The notes: generated from the sequence alone by a model not told the origin. A DNA stretch of 64,000 bases from Gillisia sp. UBA3175 (GCA_002364325.1 DEXV01000002.1:1-64000); one strand, 5' to 3'. Counted from the first letter of the stretch, positions 45,033 to 55,015 are shown. Numbers and translations are program-made.

Positions 45033-45656
45033 ATGAGTATAGAAAAAGCTTATTATTTATGGGCATCCAGTTACGATGAAATGCAAAACAAGACAAGGGA
45101 TCTTGAAGCTTTGGTAGCAAAAGAAATGCTTGGCGATTCCCATTATACTTCTATTTTGGAATTAGGCTGTGGAACAGGTAAGAACACACAATTTTTACTT
45201 GAAGTAAGCGAATCTATAATCGCTTTCGATTTTTCTAAAGAAATGTTGGAAAAAGCAAAGCAAAAGATCTCATCACAAAAAGTAACTTTTAAAGAACAAG
45301 ATCTCAGCCATGACTGGGGGTTGGAAGCTAATAGTTTCGATCTGATTAGTTGTAGTTTAGTTTTGGAACATCTGGAGGAAATAAATTCGATCTTTGAAAA
45401 GTCAACTAATGTTTTAAAAGCTAATGGAAAATTCTATGTTTCAGAATTACATCCTTTTAAACAATATTCAGGACATAAAGCAAGGTTCGATAATGGAAAG
45501 GAAATTGAGGAATTAGAAGTATATACCCATCATATTAGTGATTACTTGATTGCAGCTAAGAAATGTGGCTTGAAATTGATTGAATTAAAAGAATCTTTTG
45601 ATGAAGATAACAGGAGTAAAATTCCGCGACTTATCTCCTTTCTTTTTCAGAAGTAA
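45033..45656 (+). CDS. SAM-dependent methyltransferase
   Basis: A 207-residue class I methyltransferase. Motif I is ILELGCGTGKNTQFL, post-I acidic residue in IIAFDFSKEML, motif II FDLISCSLVLEHL, motif III LKANGKFYVSELHP. It resembles UbiE/BioC-like small-molecule methyltransferases; the acceptor is unknown. ATG at 45033 follows a GTG at 45030; a GAAAGGA box (45021-45027) is well placed for ribosome binding. It is 28 bases after the paralogous membrane pair and probably in the same operon. Confidence 0.9.
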   Translation: MSIEKAYYLWASSYDEMQNKTRDLEALVAKEMLGDSHYTSILELGCGTGKNTQFLLEVSESIIAFDFSKEMLEKAKQKISSQKVTFKEQDLSHDWGLEANSFDLISCSLVLEHLEEINSIFEKSTNVLKANGKFYVSELHPFKQYSGHKARFDNGKEIEELEVYTHHISDYLIAAKKCGLKLIELKESFDEDNRSKIPRLISFLFQK

Positions 45657-45697
45657 CCTATTTTACAAGAACTTGTTTTAGATCTTAAGCCCTAAGA

Positions 45698-46246
45698 TCA
45701 CAACTTATAAACAAAACCCAATAAGTATTCTCCATTACCCGAGCTCATTGTTAATTCCATATGTTCTTGCTGGTAAGGAGTTGTAAATAAATAGGTGCTT
45801 CCTATTCCCACCGCTGCACCCGCCAAAATATCCCAACCGTCATGTCTTTGTGCATCTATCCTACTAAAAGCTGTAAACCCGGCTGCAAGATAAACTGGAA
45901 TACTATATTTAAAACCATAACGCCTGTGAATAAAAGAAGCTCCATGAAATGTAGTAGAGGTGTGCCCTGAAGGAAAAGCATTATCTCCATTATTGTTGGG
46001 TCTAGGTTTATTCAAGGCAATTTTTAATCCGTAGGTAACTGCCGTATTGGTTAATAATGACTTGGTAAATTGCCAGGAACCTTGTTTGTCTTTAAGCAGC
46101 AAAGTTGTTCCAAAAGTAGCTGCGGGAACCGCAAAAAGAAAAATATCGCCAGCAGTTTCAAAAGATTTATTTTGAGAATATGAATTTGAATAAAATAGAA
46201 ATAAGAAAATGAAAGGGATTAAAAACCTTTTTGTTACTAGATACAT
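45698..46246 (-). CDS. PAP2 family phosphatase, exported
   Basis: A 182-residue PAP2/lipid-phosphatase superfamily protein. After a signal-like start (LIPFIFLFLFYSNSYSQ), all three active-site motifs are present: KPRPNNN (motif 1), PSGHTSTTF (motif 2) and SRIDAQRHDGWDILAG (motif 3, with catalytic His). Periplasmic or outer-leaflet placement is expected. Substrates could be undecaprenyl pyrophosphate or lipid A phosphates. It ends the envelope-response cluster and may be controlled by the kinase/regulator pair upstream, which is inference. Confidence 0.92.
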   Translation of the reverse strand: MYLVTKRFLIPFIFLFLFYSNSYSQNKSFETAGDIFLFAVPAATFGTTLLLKDKQGSWQFTKSLLTNTAVTYGLKIALNKPRPNNNGDNAFPSGHTSTTFHGASFIHRRYGFKYSIPVYLAAGFTAFSRIDAQRHDGWDILAGAAVGIGSTYLFTTPYQQEHMELTMSSGNGEYLLGFVYKL

Positions 46247-46308
46247 ATTTTTGAAGGGTGAAAATTAAAATAAAACACGAAAGCTAAATAACTTCTAAGC
46301 TTTCACAA

Positions 46309-46761
46309 CTAGTCTTTTTCTTTATCTGTATTATTATTAATAATATTAGCGTTTTCATCTATTACAACTTCCATTTTAAATTTGTTTTTTTCAATTTCAA
46401 ATTCAAAGAAAACTCCATCTTTAGTTTCAGAAATTTCAGCTTCTTCAATTTCATATCCAAGAAATTCTGCCATTAAAACATTTTTAATATTTTGAGGAAT
46501 CTCTTTTTTACTAATTTCATGTTCTGTTTCTTTCCAGGTTCCATCCTCCAAAAAGTTAGCGGAATATCTTAGTTTATTCATTTTAAATTCTGCTTCCCAT
46601 TCGGTATTAGATTCTTTGTCCCAATTAATAGAAGTGGCTGTTGGAAATTTTTTCTGAAAAGCATCTTTAATCTTATAAGGCACCTTTTCCCCGTTCACGG
46701 AACCACAGGCAAATAAGCCTATGCTTAATACTAGAGTAAGAAGTGTTTTTAATATTTTCAT
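46309..46761 (-). CDS. PepSY-like lipoprotein
   Basis: A 150-residue lipoprotein (SIGLFAC lipobox, start ATG 46761, MKILKTLLTLVLS). The mature part is a PepSY-like (DUF2874) domain pair: KIKDAFQKKFPTATSINWDK and AEFKMNKLRYSANFLEDGTW, followed by VLMAEFLGYEIEEAEISE. A longer upstream in-frame start is rejected because it would destroy the signal peptide. Such proteins accompany two-component systems in Bacteroidota and may sense or block a peptide. Located between the PAP2 and kinase genes. Confidence 0.9.
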   Translation of the reverse strand: MKILKTLLTLVLSIGLFACGSVNGEKVPYKIKDAFQKKFPTATSINWDKESNTEWEAEFKMNKLRYSANFLEDGTWKETEHEISKKEIPQNIKNVLMAEFLGYEIEEAEISETKDGVFFEFEIEKNKFKMEVVIDENANIINNNTDKEKD

Positions 46762-46840
46762 GTTCTTAAGTTTTGGATATACAATACTGTAAATATAAAA
46801 CCAGAATCTAAAGAGCATATAAAGTAAATCTAAACAAAAG

Positions 46841-48109
46841 CTATACTTTGGCAGATTTAAAAAGTACCGTAAACATGTGACTATTTTTTTGAAATTTGTA
46901 AGTGATATTAAATTGATATAACTCACAAATCTTCTTTACAATTGCTAAGCCTAATCCCATAGAATGATTGCTTTTTGATTCTCTATAGAACCGATGAAAT
47001 AAATTCTCTGGTTTATCTATGGCAATAGTTCCCGAATTCTTGATTATTAAACAATCATTAGAGCAGGTTATTGAAACAGATTTTGAGGTTCCAGAATGTT
47101 TAACCGCATTTGATATTAAATTAGTGCATAATACCTCGGCTAAATAAGGATCCATTAATACAAATACTTTTTCAGTTTCAGAAAAATGAATTTCTGCACT
47201 AAATAATTCCTTGAAATTATCTACAGTCTTCCTTATAATTTTAGTGAGATCAATTTTATTGATATTTGCAAATTGATTGTTCTCAATCTTGGTAAGTAGT
47301 GTAAGTCTTTTGTTTAATTGCTTCAACCTTAATATATCCTTTTGCAGCGATGAAAATTGCAGATATTGAGCTTCACTTAATTTTTTCTCATTAATTATAT
47401 TCTCGATCTTAGCCTGCATTATTGCTAATGGTGTCTGCATTTCGTGAGAGAGATCTTCTGTGAACTGTTTTAAATTTTGGTAATCGCTGCTTACTTTTTT
47501 TGTGAGTATCAGAATTTCATTATTCAATTCTTGAAATTCCAAAATGTTACTATCCATTAATACAATTGGAGTATTAGATTTTATGGAGAAGCCTTTCATG
47601 GCTTCCAAATTTTTAAAAAATGGTGACCAAAGTTTGCGGTTTCCTTTGGAATTAAAATAATATAAAAACACAAATGCAATTAAAATTATTACAAAATAAG
47701 AAACCACAATTGCAATAAGAATATCCTTAGATTCCACCACTAAGTTTCTAACTGTTATCCTATAATATTTATTATTGATTTTTTCAAACGTGGAAAGCTC
47801 TCTAAATACCTCATCTTCCTTTTGAGAAGGATCATATATTAAGGTATCCTTTAAAAACTCTTCCTTCAAGCCCTGAATTTCTACCACCTCTATTACAGGA
47901 GATAAGGAAAAAGGTTGCGCGTTCCTTTTTAAGGTGTTCTCAATACGAGCTTTTGTAGAAAACAACTCCTCCTCAACCTACTCTTGTAATAATTGCTTAG
48001 TATAAAAGTAGAGGGCAATCGTGCTGACTACCATTAAAATGCTACTTATAAAAAAAAAGGTTTTCGACGCCTTTCGTAAAAGTGGAATAGGTTTTGGCTT
48101 ATGCTGCAC
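46841..48109 (-). pseudogene. Sensor histidine kinase with in-frame amber codon
   Basis: Two-component sensor partner of the adjacent OmpR-type regulator. The frame begins at GTG 48109 right after the regulator (VQHKPKPIPLLRKASKTFFF) and holds a first membrane helix, but TAG at 47978-47980 interrupts it at codon 44. After the stop the frame resumes with VEEELFSTKARIEN and continues to a complete kinase: second helix IVVSYFVIILIAFVFLYYF, H-box SHEMQTPLAI, N-box NLISNAVKHSG, and G-box SMGLGLAIV. A weak TTG at 47965 could restart translation, losing helix one. It is therefore a nonsense mutant, a translation restart case or a sequence error. Confidence 0.75.
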
Positions 48110-48110
48110 G

Positions 48111-48785
48111 TTAATGATTTTGAAATTTATATCCGCTACCGTAAGCAGTTTTAATATACTTAGCAGATTCCTTGGTCATTTTCTTCCTAAGGTTATTGAT
48201 ATGTACATAAATAAAATCGAAATTATCCACGAGATCACTATCGTCTCCCCAAAGATGTTCTGCTATAATTTCCTTAGATAACACTCTATCCTGATTAGTG
48301 ATAAAAAATAACAATAAATCATATTCCTTTCTGGTAAGATTTATTGCAATATTGGTTATAAAGGCCGTTCTAGATTTTGTGTCTATTTTAATCTCATTGA
48401 ATTCTATAGTTTCATCTCCCCCATATTTCCCCCGGCGTAAAACAGCTTTTATTCTGGAATTAAGTTCAGCTAAATGAAAAGGTTTGGTGAGATAATCATC
48501 TGCGCCAAGATCGAGTCCTTCCAGTTTATTATCTAATGAATTATTTGCTGAAATAATAATTACTCCTGCCCTTAGTTTAGACTTCTTTATTACTCTTAGA
48601 ATATCCAATCCACTTCCAGTAACTAAATTAATATCCAGAATTATAACATCATAATCATACAATTCTACTTTTTGTAAAGCTTCATCGTAATTTGAAGCCA
48701 CCTCACAAACATTGGCATCTCTCTCCAAATATGTAACAATGGATTGTTGCAAATCCAATTCGTCTTCTGCTATTAAAAATTTCAT
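48111..48785 (-). CDS. OmpR family response regulator
   Basis: A 224-residue DNA-binding regulator. Receiver domain with phospho-acceptor Asp51 (VIILDINL), the conserved ISAN Ser, and LTKPF Lys, followed by a winged-helix effector (NLTRKEYDLLLFFITNQDRVLSK, INNLRKKM, IKTAYGSGYKF). Gene order with the PepSY-like lipoprotein, PAP2 phosphatase and RND pump suggests control of an envelope or drug-stress response. The kinase start overlaps closely with its stop. Start ATG 48785. Confidence 0.93.
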   Translation of the reverse strand: MKFLIAEDELDLQQSIVTYLERDANVCEVASNYDEALQKVELYDYDVIILDINLVTGSGLDILRVIKKSKLRAGVIIISANNSLDNKLEGLDLGADDYLTKPFHLAELNSRIKAVLRRGKYGGDETIEFNEIKIDTKSRTAFITNIAINLTRKEYDLLLFFITNQDRVLSKEIIAEHLWGDDSDLVDNFDFIYVHINNLRKKMTKESAKYIKTAYGSGYKFQNH

Positions 48786-48900
48786 TCTTGAGGCTTAAGC
48801 ATTTAAATTATTATTTCTGATCCTTTGATTAGTAACAAATGATTCTGTGGCAACGATATCTATTTCCGTTTTCAAAAAAATAAAGCTATTTTAAAGAAGC

Positions 48901-49596
48901 TCACTTATCAATTTTCTTCATTATATCTTCCATCATTTCCACCTGAACTTGCTGAATATTCAATAATTCTTGTTGTTGATTAATAATTAGATGGTCAATT
49001 TTTTCGTGCAAAGTTCTAATCTCTAGTTCTGCTTTTAAATTAATCATATAATCTTGCTTGGCCCGTTCTCTATCCTTTTCTTCTTGTCTATTTTGGCTCA
49101 TCATAATAACTGGTGCTTGCAAGGCCGCCAAACAAGATAAAATTAGATTTAAGAGAATAAATGGATAAGGATCATAAGCTTTTGAAGCTAAAAAAATGAT
49201 ATTAATTATCATCCAAACCACAATAAATAATCCGAAGATTATTATAAATCTCCAACTACCTCCAAAACTTGCCACTTTATCTGCCAGATGTTGACCAAAA
49301 GAACTTTCGGCATTCTTATCATTTAAAAGATTTGCAGTAATTAATTCTTGATTTTCAATACTCTGTAAGACCTCTGCTTCCAAACTAGTTAATTCACCAG
49401 CTTCTTCCAATAAAACTTTTTCTAGATATTTCTGTCTGAACTTGTTCAACTCGGAAATTGAAAGTTGTTGTTTTCTATTGAATTTTGGGTGTTCCTTTTT
49501 TATTAGATCAAATATGGAATGTCGTATAGTACTGGCTAGTATTTTCTCACTTTCAGGAAACTCAATATTCGAAATATTACTTTTAAATGTTTCCAT
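48901..49596 (-). CDS. DUF1003 membrane protein
   Basis: A 231-residue protein with a cytosolic N-terminus, two membrane helices (WRFIIIFGLFIVVWMIINIIF and PFILLNLILSCLAALQAPVI) and a C-terminal coiled coil (EEKDRERAKQDYMINLKAELEIRTLHEKID). DUF1003 proteins share FDPYPFILLNL, present here as YDPYPFILLNL, and have unknown function, often stress linked. It lies 17 bases downstream of the RND pump gene on the same strand, probably in the same operon. Confidence 0.92.
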   Translation of the reverse strand: METFKSNISNIEFPESEKILASTIRHSIFDLIKKEHPKFNRKQQLSISELNKFRQKYLEKVLLEEAGELTSLEAEVLQSIENQELITANLLNDKNAESSFGQHLADKVASFGGSWRFIIIFGLFIVVWMIINIIFLASKAYDPYPFILLNLILSCLAALQAPVIMMSQNRQEEKDRERAKQDYMINLKAELEIRTLHEKIDHLIINQQQELLNIQQVQVEMMEDIMKKIDK

Positions 49597-49613
49597 CTCA
49601 ATAAGTTTAGAAA

Positions 49614-52613
49614 TTATTCTTTAATAATTTTTAGCAGGCTTGGCAGTACAATTAGCAACAAAGGCAATGCGAAAATTAAACCTCCAATTACAGCAATAGC
49701 CAGCGGCTGGTGTAATTGAGCCCCTGCTCCTATTCCCAAAGCTAATGGAATTAATGCCATAATTGCTGCAAAAGCGGTCATTAATTTTGGGCGCAATCTT
49801 GCTGCAATGGAATATTCTATTTTTTCGATATGTGATAAGTCTGGGGAACTATCCTGATATTGTCTATATGTAAATATGGAATTCTCTCCAATAATACCAA
49901 CAATCATAATAATTCCGGTATAACTTCCCACATTTAATGGAGTTCCTGTTAAGTATAAACTTAATAAACAGCCAGCAACTCCTAAAATAGCGATACTAAT
50001 AATTGCCAATGCAATTTTTATTCTTCTAAACAGGAACAAAATAACGATGAAGACTAGAAGTATTGCAGAAACAAGAATCATCGTTAATTCCTTAAAAGCT
50101 TTTCGCTGTTCTTGATATGCCCCTCCATAGGCAATATTATAACCTGCGGGTAGACTTATATTTTTTGTTAGTTTAGTTTGTATTTCTTGTAAGGTAGAGC
50201 CCAAATCCCTATTATCTAATCTTGCGGTTATTACCCCCATAGATTTTTGATTTTCTCTATTGATCTCTGCAACTCCTTTTCCCATTTCTATTTGTGCAAC
50301 CTTATTAATTGGAACACTGGATCCATTTGGAAGAAGGATGCTTGTGTTTTTAAGATCTTCTATAGATGTTTTATAAGCTTCAGGGTAGATAATTCGGATA
50401 TCCACTATTTGCTCTCTATCTATTAAAGTACCTACTACAGTACCTTCTACTTGAGTTTGTAATTGTAATTGAAAGTCGGCCGGTGTCATCCCTAATTGTG
50501 ACAAGACAGGGACATTGGGGATAATGGAAATGGTAGGACCTGCAACAACAATCCCATCAAAAACATCGGCGGTACCCTTTACTTTTTCTATCTCCGATGC
50601 AATTTCTTGCGAAATATTCTCAATGATGGCAACATCATTACCAAAAACTTTCACTTCGATAGGTTGCACAGAACTCATTAGATCTCCTAGCATATCTCCA
50701 ATCACCTGGCCAAAATCTACCGTTAGTGTTGGCACAACTTCCTCTATGCGTTTTCTAATCTCATCGGAAACCTCATCCGTAGTAATTTTTCTATTGTCTT
50801 TTAATTTTATCAAGTAATCCCCACTATTGGGTTCAGTAATAAAAAAACCCATTTGAGTACCAAGTCGGGCAGAGTACGCCTCCACCTCTGGTTGTGTATC
50901 TAAAATGCCATTTACAATTTGCAACATTCTGTCGGTTTCTTCCAGAGTAGTTCCTGGCGGACTGTTGTAATCTAATACTATGCTTCCTTCATCCATTTCC
51001 GGTAAAAATCCTGAAGGCAAATTGGAGGGAATTATCACTAAAATAATCACACATATTACGAAAAATGAAATACCAATTATGGGCTTATCAAGAATATTGT
51101 GTATCCATTTTGTTTTGGGCTTATGCTTTCTCTTTTTAGATTTTTTTCCAGCAAACAGAATAGACAAAACTGGTACAATTAACCAAGTTACAAGAAATGA
51201 AGAGCCCAAGGCAATAATCATACTAAAGGCCATAACTTGAAAATAGGCTCCAGCCACTCCTGTCATTAACACAAATGGAATAAATATCACTAATGTGCTT
51301 AAAGAGGAACCAATCATGGCTGGTAATAAGTGGGCGACAGCTTCACTCGCCACCCAACTAATAGTTTCCTTTGGATGTTCTTCCCTAATTTTATGAATTT
51401 GTTCTATAATAATCACCACATCATCTATCATTAAACCAATTGCAGCTGCAATTGCACCAAGGGTCATGATATTAAACGTGTAGTTTACGGCATCCAAAAT
51501 AATGAGGGTAAGAGATAAAGAAACAGGGATCGTAAAAAGCACAACCATGCTGGCAGAAAAGGATCTCAAGAAAAAGATCACTACCAATAAAGCTAAAACC
51601 AAGCCTATTAAAAGCACATCTTGTATGCTTTTAATACTGGTATTTACAAAATCTGCCTGCTTATAATATGGTTTTAACACCACTCCTTTTGGTAATTCTT
51701 TAGAAAGCTCGGCTACTTTTTGTTCTATATTATTGTTTACATCAATAAGGTTGGCATTGGGTTGTTTTATGACCGCTATAATTGGCACATTTTTACCATT
51801 TGCTAATATCTTCACATATTCCTTTGCTTCATGTATTTCAATATCTGCAATATCTTTTAAACGTATCAATCGATTTAAACCGTTGATTATCACCAAATCC
51901 TGAAGATCTTCCAGATCAGCTACAGCATTATCTGTAAGAGTAAGATACATCCTATTATAATCTGTGATATAGCCATTAGATTCTAAAACATTAGAATTCA
52001 CAACCGCATCTCTAATAGTAGCTATCGAAATTCCTAAAGATTTTATTATATCTGGCTTCAAAATAATTTGATATTCTTTATCCTTTCCGCCAATAACAGC
52101 AATATCTGAAACTCCCGGCGTAGATGCCAAATAGGGTTTAATTTTATACTTCGCTATTTTTTTAAGATCTACCTGAGATAATTCATCACCTTCCAAAGAA
52201 TAACCCATCACAGGCAAAATTGATGGGTTCATTTTTTCAACTGAAAAAACCGTATTGGGCAGTATGCTACCTTGCGACTGATTTATAAACGATTCTATTT
52301 GTGCCTTGGCAGTATTAATATCTGTATTCCAATCTAAAAAAACAGATATTTCACAACTCCCCCGTGAAGTTGTGCTTCGTATATATTGCAAACCCTCTGT
52401 CCTCCTTATTATATTTTCCAGGGGAATAGTAACCGTAGTCATCATTTTATCTACGGGTTGTTGACCTGCATCTGCGATCACCTTTATTTTAGGAAAGGTT
52501 ATGTCTGGAAAAAGGCCTGTCTTTAAATTTAGATAAGAAAATACTCCTCCTGCCAACAGAAGCACGGCAATTGCCAATAAGGGAAATTTAAATTTGGAAT
52601 GTAAATTTTTCAT
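49614..52613 (-). CDS. RND efflux transporter, inner-membrane pump
   Basis: A 999-residue proton-driven RND pump. Expected 12 helices and two periplasmic domains; the porter starts LKTGLFPDITFPKIKVIADA, helix four carries the proton-relay GLMIDDVVIIIEQI (Asp-Asp pair), and SYTGIIMIVGIIGENSIFTYRQY lies in helix ten-eleven. The DD pair favours the hydrophobe/amphiphile (AcrB-like) class over CusA-like metal pumps. Slightly short for the family. The start overlaps the adaptor stop (ATGA). Operon TolC-adaptor-pump-DUF1003 is complete. Confidence 0.94.
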   Translation of the reverse strand: MKNLHSKFKFPLLAIAVLLLAGGVFSYLNLKTGLFPDITFPKIKVIADAGQQPVDKMMTTVTIPLENIIRRTEGLQYIRSTTSRGSCEISVFLDWNTDINTAKAQIESFINQSQGSILPNTVFSVEKMNPSILPVMGYSLEGDELSQVDLKKIAKYKIKPYLASTPGVSDIAVIGGKDKEYQIILKPDIIKSLGISIATIRDAVVNSNVLESNGYITDYNRMYLTLTDNAVADLEDLQDLVIINGLNRLIRLKDIADIEIHEAKEYVKILANGKNVPIIAVIKQPNANLIDVNNNIEQKVAELSKELPKGVVLKPYYKQADFVNTSIKSIQDVLLIGLVLALLVVIFFLRSFSASMVVLFTIPVSLSLTLIILDAVNYTFNIMTLGAIAAAIGLMIDDVVIIIEQIHKIREEHPKETISWVASEAVAHLLPAMIGSSLSTLVIFIPFVLMTGVAGAYFQVMAFSMIIALGSSFLVTWLIVPVLSILFAGKKSKKRKHKPKTKWIHNILDKPIIGISFFVICVIILVIIPSNLPSGFLPEMDEGSIVLDYNSPPGTTLEETDRMLQIVNGILDTQPEVEAYSARLGTQMGFFITEPNSGDYLIKLKDNRKITTDEVSDEIRKRIEEVVPTLTVDFGQVIGDMLGDLMSSVQPIEVKVFGNDVAIIENISQEIASEIEKVKGTADVFDGIVVAGPTISIIPNVPVLSQLGMTPADFQLQLQTQVEGTVVGTLIDREQIVDIRIIYPEAYKTSIEDLKNTSILLPNGSSVPINKVAQIEMGKGVAEINRENQKSMGVITARLDNRDLGSTLQEIQTKLTKNISLPAGYNIAYGGAYQEQRKAFKELTMILVSAILLVFIVILFLFRRIKIALAIISIAILGVAGCLLSLYLTGTPLNVGSYTGIIMIVGIIGENSIFTYRQYQDSSPDLSHIEKIEYSIAARLRPKLMTAFAAIMALIPLALGIGAGAQLHQPLAIAVIGGLIFALPLLLIVLPSLLKIIKE

Positions 52614-53527
52614 TTATTAGCATTACTAACAAAGGTTGAATCTTGCATTTGATAGGCTCCCACTGTTATTATTACGTCATTAACTTTTAAATCTCCAGCT
52701 TCAATTTGTACCAAAGAATCAGTTCTTAACAAGGGTTTTACTTTTTGTTTTATAGCTAAAGAATCTTTTACAACCTTCATTACCCAATAATCTGTAAGAA
52801 GTTCGTTTGTTTGCAATGCAGTTTTAGGGATAGTTAAAGCATTAAGTGCTTCTTTATAAACAATGCGCACTTGTACATTCAAGTTTTCTGGAAGTTGTTT
52901 TTCTGGTAGCGAAATAAGAAACATTTGAGATTGTGCCGTTACATCTATAGTGGGTAATTCCCCTGTAATTGTTGCAATAAAAGTTTCTTCATTCTGAAGA
53001 ATTACTTCACATAAAGTTCCTATAGCAACATAATCTTCATACTCAAAAGGAACATTTACTTGTACTACTAATGATTTTGGCTGGACTAGAATGGCCAATA
53101 AATCTCCTTCTGCTACATAATCATTATTGGAAACATTAAGTGCTGTAATTATTCCAGTAACATTACTTTTAATTACAATTGGACTTATAAATTTTGATAA
53201 AGAACTGTCTATTTTAACCGCATCCTTCAATGCATCCTGTTCCTTAGTTCTAACAGTTGCAAATATTTGCCCTAACTTAATACCATCACCAATTTTGTAA
53301 TTCATTCTGGAAATATAACCGGTAACATTCGCCCTGATATTTTCTTTTTTCTGATATTGGGTAACTCCGTTAAATGTGAGGTATTCTCTAATATCGTTTT
53401 GTTTTACAAAACCGGTTTCTACATTAATAGAAGCTTTTTTTTCCGATGGAGGTTCATTATTGTTATTGCACGCGATAGTGCTTATGATTAGTAGGAATAA
53501 GAGCTGTTTTAAATAAGATTGCCTCAT
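52610..53527 (-). CDS. RND efflux periplasmic adaptor (membrane fusion) lipoprotein
   Basis: A 305-residue membrane-fusion protein linking pump and outer-membrane channel. Lipobox IISTIAC. The biotinyl-lipoyl-like hairpin region is YISRMNYKIGDGIKLGQIFATV and SNVTGIITALNVSNNDYVAEGDLLAIL; the usual long coiled-coil hairpin is nearly absent, giving the short form seen in some HME/HAE systems. A membrane-proximal end (VNDVIITVGAYQMQDST) closes it. Its 3' end overlaps the pump gene by four bases. Confidence 0.93.
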   Translation of the reverse strand: MRQSYLKQLLFLLIISTIACNNNNEPPSEKKASINVETGFVKQNDIREYLTFNGVTQYQKKENIRANVTGYISRMNYKIGDGIKLGQIFATVRTKEQDALKDAVKIDSSLSKFISPIVIKSNVTGIITALNVSNNDYVAEGDLLAILVQPKSLVVQVNVPFEYEDYVAIGTLCEVILQNEETFIATITGELPTIDVTAQSQMFLISLPEKQLPENLNVQVRIVYKEALNALTIPKTALQTNELLTDYWVMKVVKDSLAIKQKVKPLLRTDSLVQIEAGDLKVNDVIITVGAYQMQDSTFVSNANK

Positions 53528-53530
53528 AAT

Positions 53531-54811
53531 TTACCAGTTAATAAAAATATATTCACTTTGTAGCAACCAATAATTGGTTTGCATTTGCACCTGTGTATAA
53601 ATATTCTGCTTATAACTTTGAACCACATTCAAATAATCTACTATAGAAATTTGTCCTTGAACTAATTTTCCTTTGTAGATCTCTAATACATTTTCCTGTT
53701 TGCTTATTTGCTTGCCCAAAAGAGTTCTGTTTTCTTGTAAAGCCTTAATTTGTTGCTGAAGGCTCATTAAATTATTAGCTAATTGCAGCTCGCTATTTTG
53801 CTTATAGAATTCTAAATTTTCTTGTTTTAATTTAGTTTGAAGAGCGTTTGTTTTTTTTTGATTTCCATCATATAGCGGAATAGTTAGCCGCATTCCTGCA
53901 CTTGCCCCAATTTTGTGCTCTATATTGGATAATTCCACAGCATTAACACCAGTATTAGCATAAGCGCTTAATTGCGGTTTATATTGATTTTCAAAAACTT
54001 GCCTCTCTGCAATAAGTTGAAGGCTATCATTTTTAAATTTTTGTTTGTAAAAAAAGCTTTCTGGAGTTCTAATAGGTATTAAAATGGGTTCTTCCAACTG
54101 CGCTATTTCTTCTGCAGGAATTCCGCTTAAACTAAACAACTGATTAACCGCGGTTACATAGTTATTTTTAAGCTGAAGTAACTCTATTTTTTTTTCTTCA
54201 ATATCTAACTGAAGTAACAAATAATCACTTTCCATCAAAATTCCCTTTTTCACGAGTAATTCAAAAACCTTCAAACGATTCTCAAGGTCCCTTAAAATTT
54301 GCTGAGTAAATTCATTTTGCAACTGAAGCTGATATGCAATAATATAGGCATCAGAAATATTCTTTACGAGGTTATGCGTGATTTCCTCTGAAGAAAGACT
54401 TATTGCAGTGATGTTTACTTTATTCTGAAAAAGTAAATTATTTGTAACCGATTGATTTAAAAGGTTCTTTGTTATATTTAGTTGAGTAGAATACAAACCT
54501 CCATTCGTAATCCCAACATCATAACCATATGCATTTGTTGAAGGCATTGTAGTGATAGCAATAAACTGCCCATTATTATTTAAGTAAGGCGCTACTAAAA
54601 CTTCAGCTGTGCTATTAATTTGAAAGGCTTTATTTTGAGCTATAATAAGTTTGTTTTGAAGTTCACCTATGGCCTCCAAATTTCTATTTTCAGATAACTT
54701 GGGAGAAGAAGTTTTAGCTTGCTCTATAAAGAATTCTAAATTGTGAGCTTCTTGAGCATAAGTGAAAGCGTGAACCAGTAAAATAAGACCTATCGATAAA
54801 AACTTTTTCAA
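53531..54811 (-). CDS. TolC family outer-membrane efflux protein
   Basis: A 426-residue TolC-like channel protein. The TTG at 54811 (LKKFLSIGLILLVHAFTYAQ) begins a clean signal peptide; longer upstream in-frame DNA encodes a non-signal leader and is rejected. Two repeated OEP units of helical hairpins follow (EFFIEQAKTSSPKLSENRNL, LENRLKVFELLVKKGILMES; second set QLIAERQVFENQYKPQLSAY, KLVQGQISIVDYLNVVQSYK). First gene of the four-gene efflux operon, three bases before the adaptor. Confidence 0.9.
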   Translation of the reverse strand: MKKFLSIGLILLVHAFTYAQEAHNLEFFIEQAKTSSPKLSENRNLEAIGELQNKLIIAQNKAFQINSTAEVLVAPYLNNNGQFIAITTMPSTNAYGYDVGITNGGLYSTQLNITKNLLNQSVTNNLLFQNKVNITAISLSSEEITHNLVKNISDAYIIAYQLQLQNEFTQQILRDLENRLKVFELLVKKGILMESDYLLLQLDIEEKKIELLQLKNNYVTAVNQLFSLSGIPAEEIAQLEEPILIPIRTPESFFYKQKFKNDSLQLIAERQVFENQYKPQLSAYANTGVNAVELSNIEHKIGASAGMRLTIPLYDGNQKKTNALQTKLKQENLEFYKQNSELQLANNLMSLQQQIKALQENRTLLGKQISKQENVLEIYKGKLVQGQISIVDYLNVVQSYKQNIYTQVQMQTNYWLLQSEYIFINW

Positions 54812-55015
54812 AATTTTAATATCACAGTTTATTAAAAAACATGTTGAAATACTAAATTTTAAGATGAACCTCTCCTCTATTATAGCCAAAGGAGAAGAAT
54901 TTCAAAAAAACTATTTATCAAGTTCTTCTCCCATATGGACTAAAAATCTAACATCGAATCTAAAAATCAACATGGTGAAATTAAACTGAAAATCTAAAGA
55001 TATTTTAAAGTAGCG

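Noticed and set aside
46762..46926. N-terminal extension of the PepSY-like lipoprotein
   Set aside because: It would hide a good lipoprotein signal and overlaps the kinase end; the ATG at 46761 is better.
48021..48281. 86-codon plus-strand frame across the kinase/regulator junction
   Set aside because: It is antisense to conserved receiver/effector sequence.
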